DNA of 64,000 nucleotides, taken from contig NC_084887.1 of assembly GCF_958979055.1 (NCBI RefSeq), positions 36,000,620-36,064,619 on the forward strand. The letters are read 5' to 3'. The notes below the pieces were generated by a model. That model was given only the letters and a program-made list of their open reading frames with translations, was not told the origin of the DNA and did not search any database. Source of the stretch: Alnus glutinosa. Lineage: Eukaryota; Streptophyta; Magnoliopsida; Fagales; Betulaceae. The translations under genes and the position numbers were made by a program. Below, one piece after another: positions 48,520 through 61,200 of the stretch (its first letter is position 1; the number at the start of each line of letters is the position of its first letter).

Positions 48520-51500
48520 GCTGGAACTGCCGGGGACTTGGGCAACCCCGGAAAGTTCGGGACCTTCACCAAATGGTGAAGGAGAGACGGCCCACTTTTG
48601 TTTTCCTGATGGAAACCATTAGTTCCAAACAGTACATGGAGGTTATTTGTAAGAAAATTGGTTTTGATAGGGTCTTTGTGGTTGATCCGATAGGGAGAAG
48701 TGGGGGATTGGCTTTTTTGTGGAATTCGGAGTCTGCGGTAGAAGTGTATAACTACTCCAGACTCCATATTAATATTGTGGTAAATGATGGGACTAACAAC
48801 CCTTGGTGGAAGTTCACTGGCTTTTACGGTAACCTGGACTGTGCCAGGCGGGCCGACTCGTGGGACTTGCTCAAGTTTCTGAATACCTGCCATCCGATCC
48901 CTTGGATGTGTGCAGGGGATTTTAACGAGGTGGTTATGCAGGAAGAAAAGGAGGGCTCAAATCTTAGGAGAGAGTCTCAGATGACAGGATTCAGGGAGGC
49001 TTTGGAGGTCTGCAGGTTAGGAGACCTGGGGTTTTCTGGCTCTCCGTTCACTTGGAGCAACCGGAGGTCAGATGGTACCTTTACAAAGGAGAGGCTTGAC
49101 CGTGCTGTGGCCAACCCGGAATGGTGCTCTATTTTCCCTTCCTTTTCTGTTGTGGTCTTAGCAGCGAGAACTTCTGACCACAGTCCCATTTTGGTTACCT
49201 TCTCTACCAACTTCAGGAGAGGCCAGAACCAAGGTACGGCAGGTAGAAATTTTAAACTTGAAGCCAGCTGGTTGAACGATGCTGAGTGTGGGGATATCAT
49301 CCGCTCGGCATGGAACAGTTGCCTGAGCATCGACTCCCCGATTGAAGGGATCCAGCAAAGACTCTCGGTTTGTCGTAGGGCCCTTTTGGAGTGGGGGGGG
49401 GTATAAATTTGGGAAGGAGGAGAAGGTAGTAAAGGAGAAAACCGTCCAGTTGGCAGCTCTCCAAAGCAATGAAAGCCCGGCTGTGGCTTCTCAGATTAGA
49501 TCTCTACAAAGGGAGATCGATGACCTGCTGGAGTTTGAGGACATGAAGTGGAAGCAGCGGGCAAAACAACATTGGCTTCCGAATGGTGACCGAAACACAG
49601 CTTTCTACCACTCCTGGGTTCAGCATAGAAGGAAAATCAACCGCATTAGGAGTGTCACAGACGAGCAGGGCAAAACGTGGAGGAAGAATAGAGATATTGG
49701 TAAGGTTTTTCTCAATTTCTATGAGGAGCTGTTCACCTCTCAAGGGGTTGATAGGGTGGAGAAGTGCGTTAGATGGGTTGATACAAGGGTTACGGAAGAC
49801 ATGAACAATCGGCTTCTTCACAGCTTCTCCGAGGAGGAAATCCAGAAAGCTTTGTTCTAGATGCACCCCCTCAAGGCACCTGGACCGGATGGATTCCCTG
49901 CTGCCTTCTATCAAAGGAACTGGCCCACGGTGGGCAGTGAAGTGTGCAAAGCAGTTTTATCCTTCCTTAACGATGGGCAGATGGACGTGGGGATTAACTC
50001 AACCATCATTGTCCTAATACCTAAGGTGAATTCCCCCTCTAAGCCATCTGATTTTAGGCCTATCAGTTTGTGCAACGTTCTTTACAAGTTGATCTCCAAA
50101 GTCCTAGCTAATAGATTGAAGACTATTCTCCCTCATATTGTTTCTCCGGAGCAAAGCGCTTTTGTTTCAAGCCGATTAATTACTGACAATATACTTGTTG
50201 CTTTTGAGACCCTCCACACCATGACTGCTAGGCTTTCGGGGAAGGAGGGGTACATGGCTCTAAAGCTCGATATGAGCAAAGCCTATGATAGATTGGAATG
50301 GGATTTCCTTGAGGCAATGCTCCGTAAGCTTGGCTTTGCCGCTAGATGGATCAATCTCCTAATGGCGTGTGTCCGGTCTGTTACCTATTCAATTCTCATC
50401 AATGGTAGACCTTTTGGGAGAATCTTCCCCTCGCGAGGATTGAGGCAAGGAGACCCTCTCTCCCCCTACCTATTCATTCTCTGCGCAGAGGCCCTGAGTT
50501 CTTTACTACGCAATGCAGAAAGGGTTAGAGGGATAACAGGTGTTCCGATTTCCAGGGGAGGCATCCAGATACACCACCTATTCTTTGCTGACGACAGTTT
50601 ATTATTCTGCAAAGCTAATACTAGAGAGTGGAGTCAAGTTGATTCTATCCTTGAATACTATGAGCGGGCCTCTGGCCAGAAAATCAACAAGGAGAAGACT
50701 TCCATCTTCTTCAGTAGGAATACCCCTTCAGTTGCCAGAGAAGAGATCCTTTCCAGAGCTGGGGCAGGGCTGGTTCAATGCTTTGAACGGTATCTAGGAC
50801 TTCCAGCCCTTATAGGGAGGTCTAGGGTCTCCTCTTTTAACTTCATTAAAGGGAGAATCTGGGCTAAGCTCAATGGTTGGAAGGAGAAGTTCCTCACGCA
50901 TGTAGGGAAGGAGGTGTTGCTGAAGGCAGTCATCCAAGCGATCCCGACGTACACGATGAGTGTGTTCCGAATCCCAAAAGCTTTGACCAAAGAAATCAAT
51001 GCCATGATGGGGAAGTTCTGGTGGAGTTTTAAGGAAAATTTCAATAAGATTGCCTGGATGGCTTGGAGGAGGATGGGCAGAAGTAAGGACTTGGGGGATC
51101 TAGGCTATAGAGACATTGACTGTTTTAACATGGCATTGCTTGCTAAACAATGCTGGAGGTTACTGAAGAGACCGGATTCCCTGGCTGCTCGAGTGATGCG
51201 CGAAAAATACTTCCCTAACTCGGATTTTTTAGGATCCAATTTGGGGAAGAAGCCCTCCTTTGCCTGGAGAAGTATCTGGCAGGCAAAGGGCCTCCTCCAA
51301 GAGGGGCTAATGTGGAGGGTGGGAAATGGTCACAGTATCAACCTGTGGGATGATAAGTGGATCCCAGCAATTCCTCACAAAGTTCTTAATCCGGTCAGGG
51401 TGCTTCCTAGAGAAGCAACAGTGGCCGATATTATTAACAGGGAAGCTAATTGGTGGGATATTCCTCTCATAGAAAGAATTTTCTCAGAGGACACTGTGGA

Positions 51501-52626
51501 AAAGATATGTAGTATTCCCATCAACCCTAGGTATCATGAGGACAAGCTAATCTGGAGTGGGACCAAAAATGGAGGATTTTCGGTCCGCAGTGCCTATCAC
51601 CTCGAAATGGGGAGAAGAGAAAGGAATATAGGGAGCTCTTCTTCGGTGAATTCTGCTTCCCACCGATGGCGGCGACTATGGAGTCTAAATCTCCCCCGAC
51701 ACATCCTTCTATTCCTATGGAGAGCATGCAACGAAATTTTACCTACGAAAAATAACCTATACAAGAGGAAAGTGGTCACTGACCAGTTATGCTCGATGTG
51801 CGGGTCCGAGGCAGAATCTGTCAGCCACGCTTTGTGGAGTTGCGGCTCGGCTCAGGCAGTTTGGGGCTCCTGCAGGGGTCCCATTCAGAAGTGCTCTGTC
51901 GGGGCTGAAAAATTCTTTGGGGTCTTCGCCGTTCTTTGTGATAAGTTGGAAGATGAGGATCTCGAGCGGTTCGCAGTGGTCGCCCACAAGATTTGGTCCC
52001 GGCGGAATAGGGTGGTTTTTGGGGGTGCTGTTCTGCCTCCGAACATCCTGATTAGAGAAGCCTTTGATTTGGTGGAAGAATTCCGGAATGCTAATTTGCG
52101 TGCCGAAGACCTTGGGCAAGGGGGGCAGTCCCCCAATGGCTGATGGATCAAACCAGCGCCAAACTGTATTAAAATCAACTGGGACGTAGCACTGGATGGC
52201 CGGAAAAAACTTATGGGGATAAGGATCGTTGCTAGGGATTCCCAAGGAGAAGTGAAGGCGGCCAAGTGTGAAGTTTTTCCTTACATCAGGGATCCAGTTG
52301 TTGTGGAAGCTATCGGCGCTCGGTGTGCTGTTTCTTTTGGCCGTAATATGGGGTTTCAATCGGTCGAATTGGAGGGTGATGCCCGAGAGATCATCCTGGC
52401 CCTAAGCAATCCAGAGGAAGTCGATTCCATCCATGGGCATTTTTTGATCGAGACTAGGCAGATGTTGGGATCATTGTTTTCCTGGAAGGTCTCCCATGTG
52501 AGACGCGAAGGAAACATGGTTGCTCATAATCTAGCTAAACTAGCTTTGTCCAAACAGTTTAATCGTGTGTGGCTTAACTCTTGTCCCAGTGAGTTGTTGT
52601 ATGCTATTAATGCTGACATTTATTAA
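48507..52626 (+). pseudogene. LINE ORF2: endonuclease, reverse transcriptase, zinc region, RNase H; broken
   Basis: The start MVLLSWNCRGLG overlaps the end of ORF1 by 13 nt in another frame. The APE-type endonuclease (48507-49400) shows NCRGLG, METISS, GDFNEV, LDRAVANPEW and SDHSP. A run of nine G (49393-49401) coincides with a shift to the next frame. RT follows with KAPGPDGFP, DFRPISLCNVLYKLISKVLANRL, LDMSKAYDRLEW, GLRQGDPLSPYLF and HHLFFADDSLLF. A single TAG (49858) precedes MHPLKAPGPDG, and a TGA (52141) precedes the RNase H domain (INWDVALDG, VELEGDAREI, VRREGNMVAHNLAKLAL). One frameshift and two stops make it non-autonomous but young. Confidence 0.92.
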
Positions 52627-52685
52627 TGGAAGCCTACGTTTCCCTTCAAAAAAAAAAAAAGAAAAAAAAGAAAAAAAAAAAAACT

Positions 52686-53352
52686 CCATTAAAAAGAGAA
52701 AAGACGAGCAAAACTTGAACAGGAGCAAAAGGAAGACAACACTTTTTTTTTTTCTTCTTGAAAGCATGTCACTTTACAACAGAATTCTGATTTCTCACTC
52801 ACTCAAGACAAGAATATTGAACGAAGAAGAAAAAAAGACGAGAAAAAAACAATGGACTAGAACATAAACCCAAGCAACGGAAAAGGGTTGCCTTGGTTGC
52901 TGAGAGAAACCGAGAAAGAAAATAAAAGGGAAGAAGTGAGGCAGAGTGAGAGGAGGAAGAGTGAAGAAGGGAAGAGTTGGGAAACAGACAATAATAATAA
53001 AAATGATACTTGTATCACTGATATTTGGAGTTGGCTTGAATTATGAATCACTTTCTGTGGTACAAAAAGTTCATGGAAGGTCATTGTAATAAACTATAAT
53101 TACAAATCATTCCTTAAACCCGTTTTCCGTCTACCAAGTTAATAGAATCCATTAGTTTGTCACGTCATATAAATAGTGAGACAACCTCTAAATATTATTT
53201 GTATTGTAATCTACTAACGGACTTTGTTTACTTAGTGAAAGAAAAATGAGTTCAGGGAGTGATTTGTAAGTATAGTACCACAGGGAGTGATTCGTAATTT
53301 AGGTCAATCCCAGGGACTAGTGGTGCAATTATCCCATAGTAAAATATTGATG
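52686..53352. other. Intergenic with dispersed repeat
   Basis: 53034-53335 resembles a repeat also at 5155-5340 (words such as AATTACAAATCA, TGTGGTA and GTCACRTCA), with inverted internal parts (CTAAATTACGAATCACTCCC on the opposite strand). No gene seen. Confidence 0.45.
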
Positions 53353-54271
53353 CTCCGTTTGTTTCGACGTAAAATGGTTTCCGTCGTAAAATTGTTTCAG
53401 GGAAGTCATTTTCCTTGAAAATATTTTTCGCCGAAAGCATTTTTCGGTGTTTGGCACATACGGAAAATTACAAATATTTTTTATATTTTTATTCAATCAT
53501 ATTAACCTATAAAAAATAATTTTTATTCAAAACATATAAATATTAATGTAAAATAATATAAAAATCACTGAAGACTAGATTCCGTCACTGATCGACAGAA
53601 TTCCGTCCACTTTTACCAGATTCTGGTTACTATAGCCAGAATCCAAGATAAAGGCCGGAATCTGGACAGTTTCATCAGAATCTGGGTTGGCCAGATTCCG
53701 GCCAAAACTACCGAAATCGGACACAGAACGGCCGAACTCTAGCATACTGGCCGAAATTTGCCAGAATCGCTGGAATCCGGCCGTTCTGGCTAGTCGGCAG
53801 GGATCCAGCCGTTCTAGCTTGGATTTTCTGGCCAGATCCAACCAACCGGCCGGAATCCGGCCTATCTGGACAGATCCAACCAGCCGGTAGGAATCCGGCC
53901 ATTCTAGCCAGATGGCCGGAATGCGACCAATTTGGTCTCTGGAATCTGGGCTGACCGGATTCCGGCAAAGATGGCCGGATCCTGGCAACATTGACCCGAT
54001 ATTGTCGGATTTTAGTATCGGCAAGATTTCGGTGATGGCGACTGCTTGAACGTGAAGGTTGACTGGGTCGTTTAAAAGGGGTCGAATGTGTCTGGCGTTT
54101 TCGGAAAATGATTTACGCTTTTAAAAAGCATAAATCATTTTCTGAAATTTACTAAACATTTTTGGTCAAACATAAATCATTTTCCAATTGACTATTATTT
54201 TCGCCCCTACCAAATACTGGAAAATACTGAAATCATTTTCCAAAAATTATTTTACGCCGAAACAAACGAAG
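53353..54271. mobile_element. TIR element filled with a degenerate GC-rich short repeat
   Basis: Terminal inverted repeats CTCCGTTTGTTTCGACGTAA and CTTCGTTTGTTTCGGCGTAA bound 919 bp. Flanking 8-mers (TATTGATG and TATGAATA) agree at 5 of 8, so the target duplication is unproven. The interior (about 53575-54050) is a dense degenerate array of CCGGAATCYGG/GATTCCGGCC-like words on both strands; ORFs there are artefacts of the repeat. A short palindrome (GATTTACGCTTTT / AAAAGCATAAATC) lies at 54110-54140. Confidence 0.7.
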
Positions 54272-54960
54272 TATGAATAGCTCATGAAATTTGTGAGCTA
54301 AATTTGGGATGAGATTCTAACAATAACCAAAATAGAGAATTTATAGAGAGCTTGTTGGAGTGGAGTTTTTTAAATTTTTTACTAAATTTTAGTGAAAATT
54401 TAAAATTGAGAGCTCACTAGGAATACTCTTATACCATTACCTAAAACCCCTAAATGGAAGAGAAAACACATAAATGCCTCATGAAGAAGAAGAAGGTCCT
54501 AAATATTAGCCAATGAAAATTGTAAGTGCATTTTGTCTTTCGTTGAGTAGTAGTTTGGACAATAGAACAAATAAAAACTAAATTAATAATTTTGCATCTC
54601 ATCAAACGAAAAGAATGGATTTTAAAGAAGAAAAAAAATGATATTTATATTTAAATAAATATTATTTAATTAATTTTTAAATATAAAAGAGAAGGTCCTA
54701 CTTAAAATTATCATTTTAGGCCTCAAATTTATCGAGTTGGTCCTTTAACGACAATTAAGTAAATTTGTAAAAGAAAAACTAAAAACTAGGGCACCGGAAA
54801 AACCTAAACCGAAGATCAACAGGACTCAATAGGGACTAGGCCTAATAGGAGCCCAAAACTTTTTGTGCAAGTTGGGCTGGGACTGAGTTTGTACGGGTTG
54901 AAAATGGAGTTGAGTTGCCAAAACCAGAAAGAAATTCATTTCCCTTGCAGATAACGTGTA
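54272..54960. other. Intergenic; PSA3 upstream region
   Basis: AT-rich, no gene. About 54300-54440 resembles the small repeat at 46535-46745 in inverted orientation. Confidence 0.45.
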
Positions 54961-54968
54961 TATATAAA
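54961..54968 (+). promoter_or_regulatory. TATA box of the PSA3 gene
   Basis: TATATAAA lies 55 bp upstream of the start codon, implying a very short 5' UTR of roughly 20-25 nt. Positional inference. Confidence 0.6.
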
Positions 54969-55015
54969 CGAGAGGCCAATAAAATCAACAAGATTAACTT
55001 CCACTTTTAACAACC

Positions 55016-57198
55016 ATGGTGGTTGTGTCGACGCCCACTTCCACTCTATCTTCTCCCACCACCAACCTCCCAACCCATTTCACCAACATAGCCTGCAAGC
55101 CAGTTTCACCCTTACTGCAATTCTTCAACCAAGTTTATGGCAATCCCACGAGACCCAGTAGGCCCAAAGTGCCAAACTCTAATGGGGTCTTGTCTGTTAG
55201 AGCTTACATGGAGAATCCCAACTCTATCTCCGGTTTTGCCAGCAAGGTCATCGGTTCCCTCCCTGTTCTTGGCCTAATAGCTAGAATTATGAACGACGAA
55301 GGTGGCCTTGCCGGTGAAATTATTGATTTTACCGAGTTCAGAATGCGGGTGGGCAAGAAGTGTAGCATTTCTGACTCTAGAGCTTTCTATGAGTTCCAAG
55401 AACGACGAGGCCGGGTAATAATATTTGCTAATGTTTTGGTGTTGTATGAATATGTTGTAATTTCCATTCCATAGTCAGCCTTTTGATTTATTGTTTTGAT
55501 GAGACAAGAACTTTAATCCATTAATCCTTTATTCTATAATAACAGTCTCTTTTGCGCGCGCGCGTGTTTAGTACTCTAAATTCCATGAAATTTAGTATTG
55601 GGATTGAGTTTGAGGCTGAGATTTCTTCCTGGGTAGGCAGGGGATCCTTTGTATGTTCTACTATGTTGTTGGCTAGCAGCCGTTGGTGCGGGGCTTCTCA
55701 AATCTGAGGAGATTTTGGAGGGGGTAGCCAGGCTTCGAATTTCAAACGATAGTGAATTTGAAGAGGAGACTTTCCTTGCTATGATGAACGAGGCAAAAGA
55801 GGTTGGTTGCTCTAATTTCATCCGATCCCCCTTTCTTCTTTTCTTTTTTTCTCATCATTAATAAAACATATTCTGGAACTCTGTTACAAACCCAAGTTGG
55901 TTCAGACAAGGTACTGTAAATTATTGCAGGTAAGTTACATTAGAACCCATTGTTCCTGATTGTTGAACATGCCATAACCAAAAGTATTCATGTTCATACC
56001 CATAGTCTAGAAAAAGATCCACGTTAATAATTTATTTGATATTGTGGGGACTGGGTTGGGAAATGGTTTTGGAAAACGCAATTTGCCATTCTATTCCTAT
56101 TGCAAAGCTGGTACTCCAGGCCTTAGGTGTTTAGTGGTAACTATGGCTGTACTCGAACCGATCCAAGCTTAGCATGTACATAGTAGGCTCGGTGAAAATT
56201 GGTCGGCTCGAGCTCTGGCTGAGGTTGGGATCCCCTGATCGAACTCGACCCGTTTTTCTTTCAGGGAGTTCGAGCTTGGCTCCAACTATCCTGTCATGTG
56301 AGTGAAAAATAATATAAATCGTTATTCTACCTTTCTGTTTTGTCACAGAGCCTAGTCCTTGACTTTGGAATGGTAGGGGAAACTAAATCTGAAACTGCTC
56401 TTTGCTATTATGAGGATATCACAAAAGATCTCTGGATCTTCACTGTTATGTAAGGGCTTAAAATGGTTAGTGATTTCCCATTTTCCTACGCTATGAATGA
56501 GCAAAAAAATGTTGGTGGTTATATTAGCTCATCAAGAGTCACAACAATTCCATGTTACGAGTTTCATGCTTGATGAAAACCCACATTGAATAACAAGAAC
56601 AAAAGTTAGCATTTAAAGATCGTCAAATCAAACCCGTAGATTTATGTTTTTGGATTAAGGCAATGTTCTGACAAGTCATCACTTAGAGACTCTACTAGTT
56701 TATCTCACCAAGAATTAGCATTAAGTGAAGTAAACAACTGTTGAATTCATGATACATTTCTGTGTGCGCTTTTTGTTCCATTCATGATTCAACAATTGAT
56801 TCCTTGATCTAGTGAGGCTTGAAACCTTTAAGCTATTCTTTGATAAATTCTTATACGAAATGCCTTTCAAACTGTAGAGACGGGCAAAGTCAAAGGTTGT
56901 TGCTCCAACCATCCCAATGGAGATTCGAGCTGAGAAGGCTCTTGAAGCAATTTATGTCTGTTGCTTTGGGAAGGACCTTATTGAGGAAAGAGATAAGAGT
57001 CTATTATCTATCATGCTTGCTTCTGTATTCCCAACAGTCGAGCAATCAGAGATTCAGAGGATTGTCGATGAGAAGGCAAGGAGAGTAGCTGAAGGCAGTG
57101 ACAATAACAATGTACTGGAGCCGAAGCCCTTGACAAAAGAAGCTGTAAAAATGCAAATGAAGGACCTCGAATTCCTTAAACAAAACCAGGAGACTTGA
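55016..57198 (+). CDS. PSA3: Photosystem I assembly factor PSA3, 294 aa
   Basis: Three exons join in phase: 55016-55414, 55637-55801 and 56878-57198. The first 60-65 residues are rich in Ser, Thr and Pro and poor in acids, a chloroplast transit peptide. The mature part contains SKVIGSLPVLGLIARIMNDE, GGLAGEIIDFTEFRMRVG, SRAFYEFQERRGRAGDPLY, a hydrophobic LLCCWLAAVGAGLLKSEEIL, then APTIPMEIRAEKALEAIYVC and the C-terminal KEAVKMQMKDLEFLKQ. The layout and motifs match Arabidopsis PSA3, a nucleus-encoded thylakoid-associated factor that works with PYG7 in early photosystem I assembly; the match is from memory of the family. The first exon's Met is the first in frame and follows a TATA box closely. 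No defect is seen. Confidence 0.87.
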
Positions 57199-57432
57199 TC
57201 AAAGTGCTGCGTTTGATGATGTTGTGATTAGAAAGTAATTACTTTGACCAAGTATTGAGAGGAAAACTGCAGAGTTTTATCTTTATGCCATGTTGGCAGC
57301 ATGAAATCAAACTGAAATTGGTCGCAAATATCTTAAACTTCCATTGTCCATGTTTAGAACACATTGAAATTGCAGCAGATACCTTCCTCCATCAAGTAAT
57401 TCTGAATGCTAGTAAGAGGTCGCAAAACTTTT

Positions 57433-57650
57433 ACCTTTCCCCTCTTTTGTTGTCATTAGAATACTTCTAACTGGATGAAATAAACTAAGTTTGATATCTA
57501 TTTGTCATATTTACTGTATTAATCATTTGAGTTTATTGCTCTTTCCCTTCTTTTCTTTTGTCATTAGAATGCTACTAACTGGATGAACTCAAACAAGTTT
57601 GATATTTGATTTTATCCTCAAGTCATTTCCTGTGTGAATTATTTTGAGTT
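57433..57650 (+). repeat. Local tandem duplication downstream of PSA3
   Basis: TTTTGTCATTAGAAT...CTAACTGGATGAA...AAGTTTGATAT occurs twice with a period of about 106 bp, in the PSA3 3' flank or UTR. Confidence 0.75.
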
Positions 57651-58283
57651 AGCTCATAGCCTGTAGGAATCAGATTTACTTGGCTGGAAGATCAAAAATT
57701 TTGAAAAATAAAATTTTGAACAATTATACGGACAAAGTTTTCTTTCAAACTAAGTTAAGAGTAAGTTAAGAGGAATTTTTTCCAACTCAGTTTATAAAAT
57801 TGTCATGTTTCATTTGAGCATATGATAATCACATATATTTTTAACAACATTAAAAGTGTTGAAGAAATTTTTATTAAAAAAACATATGTTTCTTACGTCC
57901 TAAGTGATACATGGCAATTTCATAAATAGAGAAAAATTATGTCCTGTATTTTCTGATACTTGAATATCAGAAAATACAACCTAATTTTCAAAAATATTTC
58001 AAGAAAAAATCTTGTTTTAAGAAGTTAACATCTAACATGTTACAAACTCCAATGTCTACTTCGATTCAATATCAAACAATTAACCTGCTTTTTGAGGCAT
58101 GTAAAGAGGAGACATTCATTTTCCAGTTGACTGACATCTGCATGAATTAAGCTTAAACCTTGCATTAAACTGTTTGTCAAATCCCACAGAGATTACATTA
58201 TTTCAGGATTTTGATGACTTATTACAAGATCAGCACACAGAAGCTCCGACTAGGAGTCGGATCACACAAAAAGCACAAGTTTT
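57651..58283. other. Intergenic between convergent PSA3 and FDH
   Basis: AT-rich. Presumably holds the 3' UTRs of both convergent genes. No further gene seen. Confidence 0.45.
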
Positions 58284-61200
58284 TTACTGATACTGGCTTG
58301 CTAGTTTACCCTCCTTGACAATGTAGTGTTGTGGAGGAAATTCCTCACCCTTGAAGTACCTCTCCAGCATGTCCTTAACTCCAGCAGCATATCGTAACTG
58401 CACAAATTCCATTTAGAGTTGGGAGTTGTGATGAGGGAATTGAACAAATGAAATGGAAACAAAGAAAAATCAAAAGAGAAGGAGGCAGTACCTGTGCATC
58501 AATGGTGGTACCAGAAACATGAGGGGTCATAGCATGGTTTGGCATGTAACGCCATGGATGGTCCTTTGGAGCTGGTTGTGGGAACCAAACATCACCACTG
58601 TAGCCTGGAGAATCAGAAAACAAAGCAAATCCATAAGCCAAACAGAAGAGATTGACAAAGATCTGTTTTCTTTTTTCAATTGTCCTTTTGGCACTTTCCT
58701 TTGAGGCTGATTGAAGTTGAGCACCTTCTCAACGAATTTTCAAGTTTTTATTTGTCTGCTGAAACCCATATGATTGAACACCAAAAAAAAAAAAAAACTC
58801 TAAGAGAGAAAAATATAGAGCTTATGATATGGTAAATTTGGATTCACGGCATGAAAAACCATATTTTCTTCGGTATCATTCTTTCTAATTGTTTAGTAAG
58901 CAAAATAATATAGCCTAACAATGAATGCTACCTAACTATTTTAATAAAACAAAGACAAAAAAGAAAAGGAATGAAATGCTACTGCTAAATCCTAGGTTTC
59001 AATGGATTGATGTTTTTAACACTACAATATAAAATTACAGCAAATAGGTTTCTTTATCTATTGGAGATTCATTTATTTTTGTCCAGTTCTTGAATTACCT
59101 GCAACGTGTCCGTTAGTGCAAGCATCAGCAACTGCTTGTGTATCCACGATTGCTCCTCGAGCATTGTTAACAATCAAGACTCCCTTCTTACACTTTGCAA
59201 TCCTATCTTTGTCAAACAACCCTCTGAGTCACAAGATCAAAATTCTCATAAGTTTTACTTTTCAGAGCATTATCCCAAATATAATGATAGCGAATAAGTG
59301 AAATAGAAACATGACATCCAACAGCAGACAGATTCAAACTGTATCACAACATGGTATCTAAACAAAACTGAGATCCTTGCAGTGTTGCACTTAGGATTGA
59401 GCTCCATGCATACATAAATACATATGTGTGTGTCTATATATATGTATATATAATATATAAACTCAGTCACTTTACAGGAAGTTCAAACATAAACCAGCTG
59501 GTCCGGATAATCACTTGTGACTTGCCCTATAGGTGGGTTCTGTTCAGGTCACGACCTTGAGCCTTCTTGTAGCTATTCCAAGTGGTCAGAACATGCTACT
59601 GCTAAAATTACCGGACACCAGCATTGGGTGAAAGTATGGAGAGAGAAGTTCCCCATTTCTAAACATACGGAGTATACATTTATTACTCAAGTAAGAATAT
59701 CTGTCTATTATTTGTATTTGATCATACTGATGCAGTACAAATCAAGAGTTTGGGATAGTGTTTGATTAATCCATCACTGAAGCAAAAATAGAAAAAAGTG
59801 TGGCAAATAAACTATAAATTCAAAGGAGCCAAAAATACTAGCAGTCAAATAGTGATTGGACATGCAATGAAATCAATACCTTGTCTTGTCAGTGAGAGGT
59901 GTGTTGATGACAATTACATCACATTTGGGAAGCATTGCATCAAGATCCTCCTCAAACTTTGCCCCAATCTGATTCTCTAATTCAGGGTCCATCTTGAGAC
60001 GATCATGATAAAGGAGATTACAGTTAAAAGGTTTCAAACGTTGAAGTAATAGCTTTCCAATTCTTCCAGCACCAACAGTTCCAACCGTCTTTCCCTCAAG
60101 ATCATAAGCCCTGTAAGAAATAGCTGCAACATCCCATTCCCCTTTAACAGCCTGATGGTATCCAGGTAAGAAGTTCCGGACAAGAATGAGGATTCTCATG
60201 AGCTCATCTTCTGCAACTGAAACAACATTGCTTCCTGTGACCTCTGCAACTGTTAATCCAGCAGCAGCAGCAGCATTCAGATCAATATGATCAGAGCCAA
60301 TTCCAGCAGTGAGAAGCAGTTGCAAATTCTTGGCCTTCTTGATCCTCTCTGCCGTAACATAGGCCGGGTGGAATGGGGTAGTTATGAGGACGTGGAGATC
60401 GGGAATGTGTTTTTCGAGTTCTGATATCATGGTACATACAAATTCAAAGAAAAAAAAAAAAAACATTTAAGCTTAAAGTTCTCGAAACTTGCAACATATA
60501 TATATATTCAAAACACGGTTAATTCTAGTTCTTAATTATCATCCAACCTACAAATTCAAGTTTCAAAGCCAGTTACATGTAAGAGATGCTACACTATAAG
60601 TGGAGAGTGAAGAGTGAACAGCCAGATATTACTTTAAATCATGTGCAACAAATTTATGTAAGTCTGAAGGTAGTATATGACTATATACTGACCACAGTCT
60701 GGTCCCTCTTTGTCATCAGTGACAATGTACTGGTGGCCCTGTGATTCAAGCCAGTCACGTATGCCCAACGCTCCCTCCACACAACCCACGAAATTGGGAT
60801 TCAAGGAAGCATATTCATTGGCCTTGTAAAACACCCCAACGATTTTCTTGCTTCCAGGAGAAGCCTGTTCACATTGAGAGAAAGAAACATGACCTCACAA
60901 ACCATAGGAAAATAGGAAAAATAATAATAATAATCACCCCTGAAAATTTAAGACTTTATCAAATCATTCCCTGAGTTTCTATTTTTATCTTTTAGATCCT
61001 TCAATTTATCCATATTATCAAATCAATCCATCAGTTCAGATTCTGTCAATTTCTTTTCTTTTCTTTTCTTTTTTTGTTACAGAGTCAAAACGTAGAATTA
61101 CAATCAAGGCATTACTAGACTATCCCTCACATCACATATGGACTAACGCACTATATTCTTGTTTTCCTGTATTCAATTTGAATTTCTCACTCAAAACATA

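Larger units (their letters stand above)
46850..52685 (+). mobile_element. Near full-length L1-like LINE
   Basis: Contains a 5' leader, ORF1 (46957-48519), ORF2 (48507 to 52626, broken) with endonuclease, reverse transcriptase, zinc-binding and RNase H domains, a short 3' UTR and an A-rich tail (about 52649-52683). The 5' junction is set at the end of an A/G-rich tract, so the target duplication merges with A-rich DNA and is not certain. Confidence 0.9.

Noticed and set aside
53575..54024. 149-codon minus-strand ORF with PDS/GRIP-like repeats
   Set aside because: The repeats come from the degenerate CCGGAATC array inside a transposon; no protein family matches.
17056..57198. CYP38 and PSA3 as a functional photosystem-assembly cluster
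   Set aside because: They are about 34 kb apart with unrelated genes between, act on different photosystems, and share no visible regulatory sequence. Proximity is most simply chance.
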